A DNA stretch of 64,000 nucleotides from Mikania micrantha (Eukaryota; Streptophyta; Magnoliopsida; Asterales; Asteraceae): positions 60,190,700 through 60,254,699 of the forward strand of contig CM018680.1 in NCBI GenBank assembly GCA_009363875.1, in the 5' to 3' direction. The notes beneath the pieces were generated by a model that worked only from the letters and a program-made list of their open reading frames with translations, ran no database searches and had not been told where the DNA came from. Below are positions 63,130 through 64,000 of this stretch, piece after piece; within the stretch, counting starts at the first letter, position 1, and each line of letters begins with the position of its first letter. Made by a program: the position numbers and the translations under genes.

Positions 63130-64000
63130 GATCTAAAACAAGCATCATAACAGATTGAAATTATACGGGATTTTTACCTGTCAGAAGTTCGCCAGTATCT
63201 CGTGTTGAAAACTAGATGATTGGAAGGGTTAAATATGGGTATTTAGAGGTGTAGGGTCGAGATTTGAGAGTTAAAACGTAAAAAATTTTACCTTTCAGGT
63301 TTTAAGTCTGCCTCTTATAGACGAAATCCAGATCCGGGGCGCATAGCCTAGTGCCAAGGCTTGACACGGGGCGGTACGCCCGGATGTAAGATTTTGCATG
63401 GCTGCCACGTGTTGACACGTGGTGCCACGTGGCGCGTTCGGGTGCGATCTGACTCTTTTCTTGTTTTCGTGATAACTTGAGCATACGAATTCCGTTTTTT
63501 TCGCGCCGTTTTCGCCCACGTTCATGATTTTTCAAGCTCTTTCCAACCATTATAATTTCAAGATCTGAAGAGTTCAAAATATCTGATCTCTTATTTAACG
63601 CTATATTCGACTCTATGTATCTTGAAATTGGAGCCTCGTTTCAAAATTTTGCTTACACTCATTTTCTTTATTTTCGAATTATGATTCTAACCTGAAAATT
63701 TTGAATTGTCACAAAAGGCCAACTTAGCAAGTAAAGTTGATCGAGGTAATGAATGGATTGTTGACTCTGGTTATACCGAGCATATTACTTATCAAACCAA
63801 ATGGTTAAAAAGTATGGTGGCACCCAACCGTGAGCCCCCCTGTCGTAATCCCAAATGGCGATTCCATACCTGTTGAAGGAAAAGGGAGTTGTCAACCGCC
63901 TAATGGAACTATAGTTAATGATTTCTTACATGTTCCAAAATTTAAATGCAACCTCCTGTCTATTAGCCGCCTTGCAAACGATATTCAATGTTCTGTGACT

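Larger units (their letters stand above)
61426..63713 (-). mobile_element. Solo gypsy-type LTR with target duplication AAAGG
   Basis: A 2288-bp segment starts TGTCACAACC and ends TTGTCACA. AAAGG flanks it at 61421-61425 and 63714-63718. No coding region. The minus-strand assignment rests on the splice signals shared with the LTRs at 34963 and 56253. ORFs inside are artefacts. It lies inside the copia gag-protease gene. Confidence 0.88.
61080..64000 (+). pseudogene. Copia (Ale-like) gag-protease, deleted and interrupted
   Basis: The gag reads MSTGEMIEEDHVN, then PSYFIHASEYPRQM, and then passes directly to the zinc-knuckle region (CDFFGKCGHIKEGC, FKRIGYPEWWPV). Roughly 200 residues of capsid that normally lie between are missing. 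The second Cys of the knuckle is Phe. The frame is cut at 61425 by a solo LTR and resumes at 63719 with the protease: EWIVDSGYTEHIT (normally DSGAT or similar, here DSGY) and later NDFLHVPKFKCNLLSISRL, running off the window end. This fits the Ale/Retrofit lineage of Ty1/copia. It is non-functional. Confidence 0.82.

Overview
This is a repeat-rich plant nuclear genome window of a eudicot type: AT-rich spacers, split genes with GT-AG introns, and nested LTR retrotransposons, LINEs, SINEs, Helitrons and MITEs. The repeat style (long-LTR Tekay-like elements, many hAT-like MITEs with low-complexity interiors) suggests Asteraceae, but that is inference. No rRNA, tRNA gene, CRISPR or bacterial feature was seen.

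Three host genes are supported, all on the minus strand. (1) At 1192-12401 lies a homeodomain protein gene with at least seven exons. Exons 2-7 join in perfect phase; the join to the first coding exon is unresolved. Its introns hold an RTE LINE, hAT-like and Harbinger-like MITEs and a SINE. (2) At 18945-22162 lies TRAPPC4, the TRAPP vesicle-tethering subunit, with three exons encoding 141 aa. (3) At 32870-33463 lies an intronless PADRE/DUF4228 protein with an N-terminal acylation signal. The three genes have unrelated roles (transcription, membrane traffic, stress response) and form no operon or cluster.

Layout: 1-512 foldback MITEs; 1192-12401 homeodomain gene; 12711-18692 Helitrons, a SINE, a TIR element with telomere-like filling, and a roughly 0.8-kb tandem duplication; 18945-22162 TRAPPC4; 22318-32240 SINEs, hAT MITEs, a solo LTR and microsatellites; 32870-33463 PADRE gene; 34963-47129 a complete, young Ty3/gypsy chromovirus with roughly 3-kb LTRs, inserted into a foldback element and flanked by the duplication CATTA; 47163-51380 MITEs, a SINE and an 860-bp near-perfect hairpin; 52604-54530 a broken L1-type LINE; 54560-64000 a nested stack in which a gypsy LTR sits inside a copia LTR, an inverted copia LTR holds a hAT MITE, and a solo LTR sits inside a copia (Ale-like) gag/protease gene.

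The most interesting unexplained structures belong to the retrotransposons: a triplicated RNA hairpin with covarying stems in the 34963-47129 element's leader; an orientation-switching array of bZIP-type sites inside its LTRs; and a candidate intron shared in position by three different LTR families. Boundaries and matches were read by eye; no database search was run.
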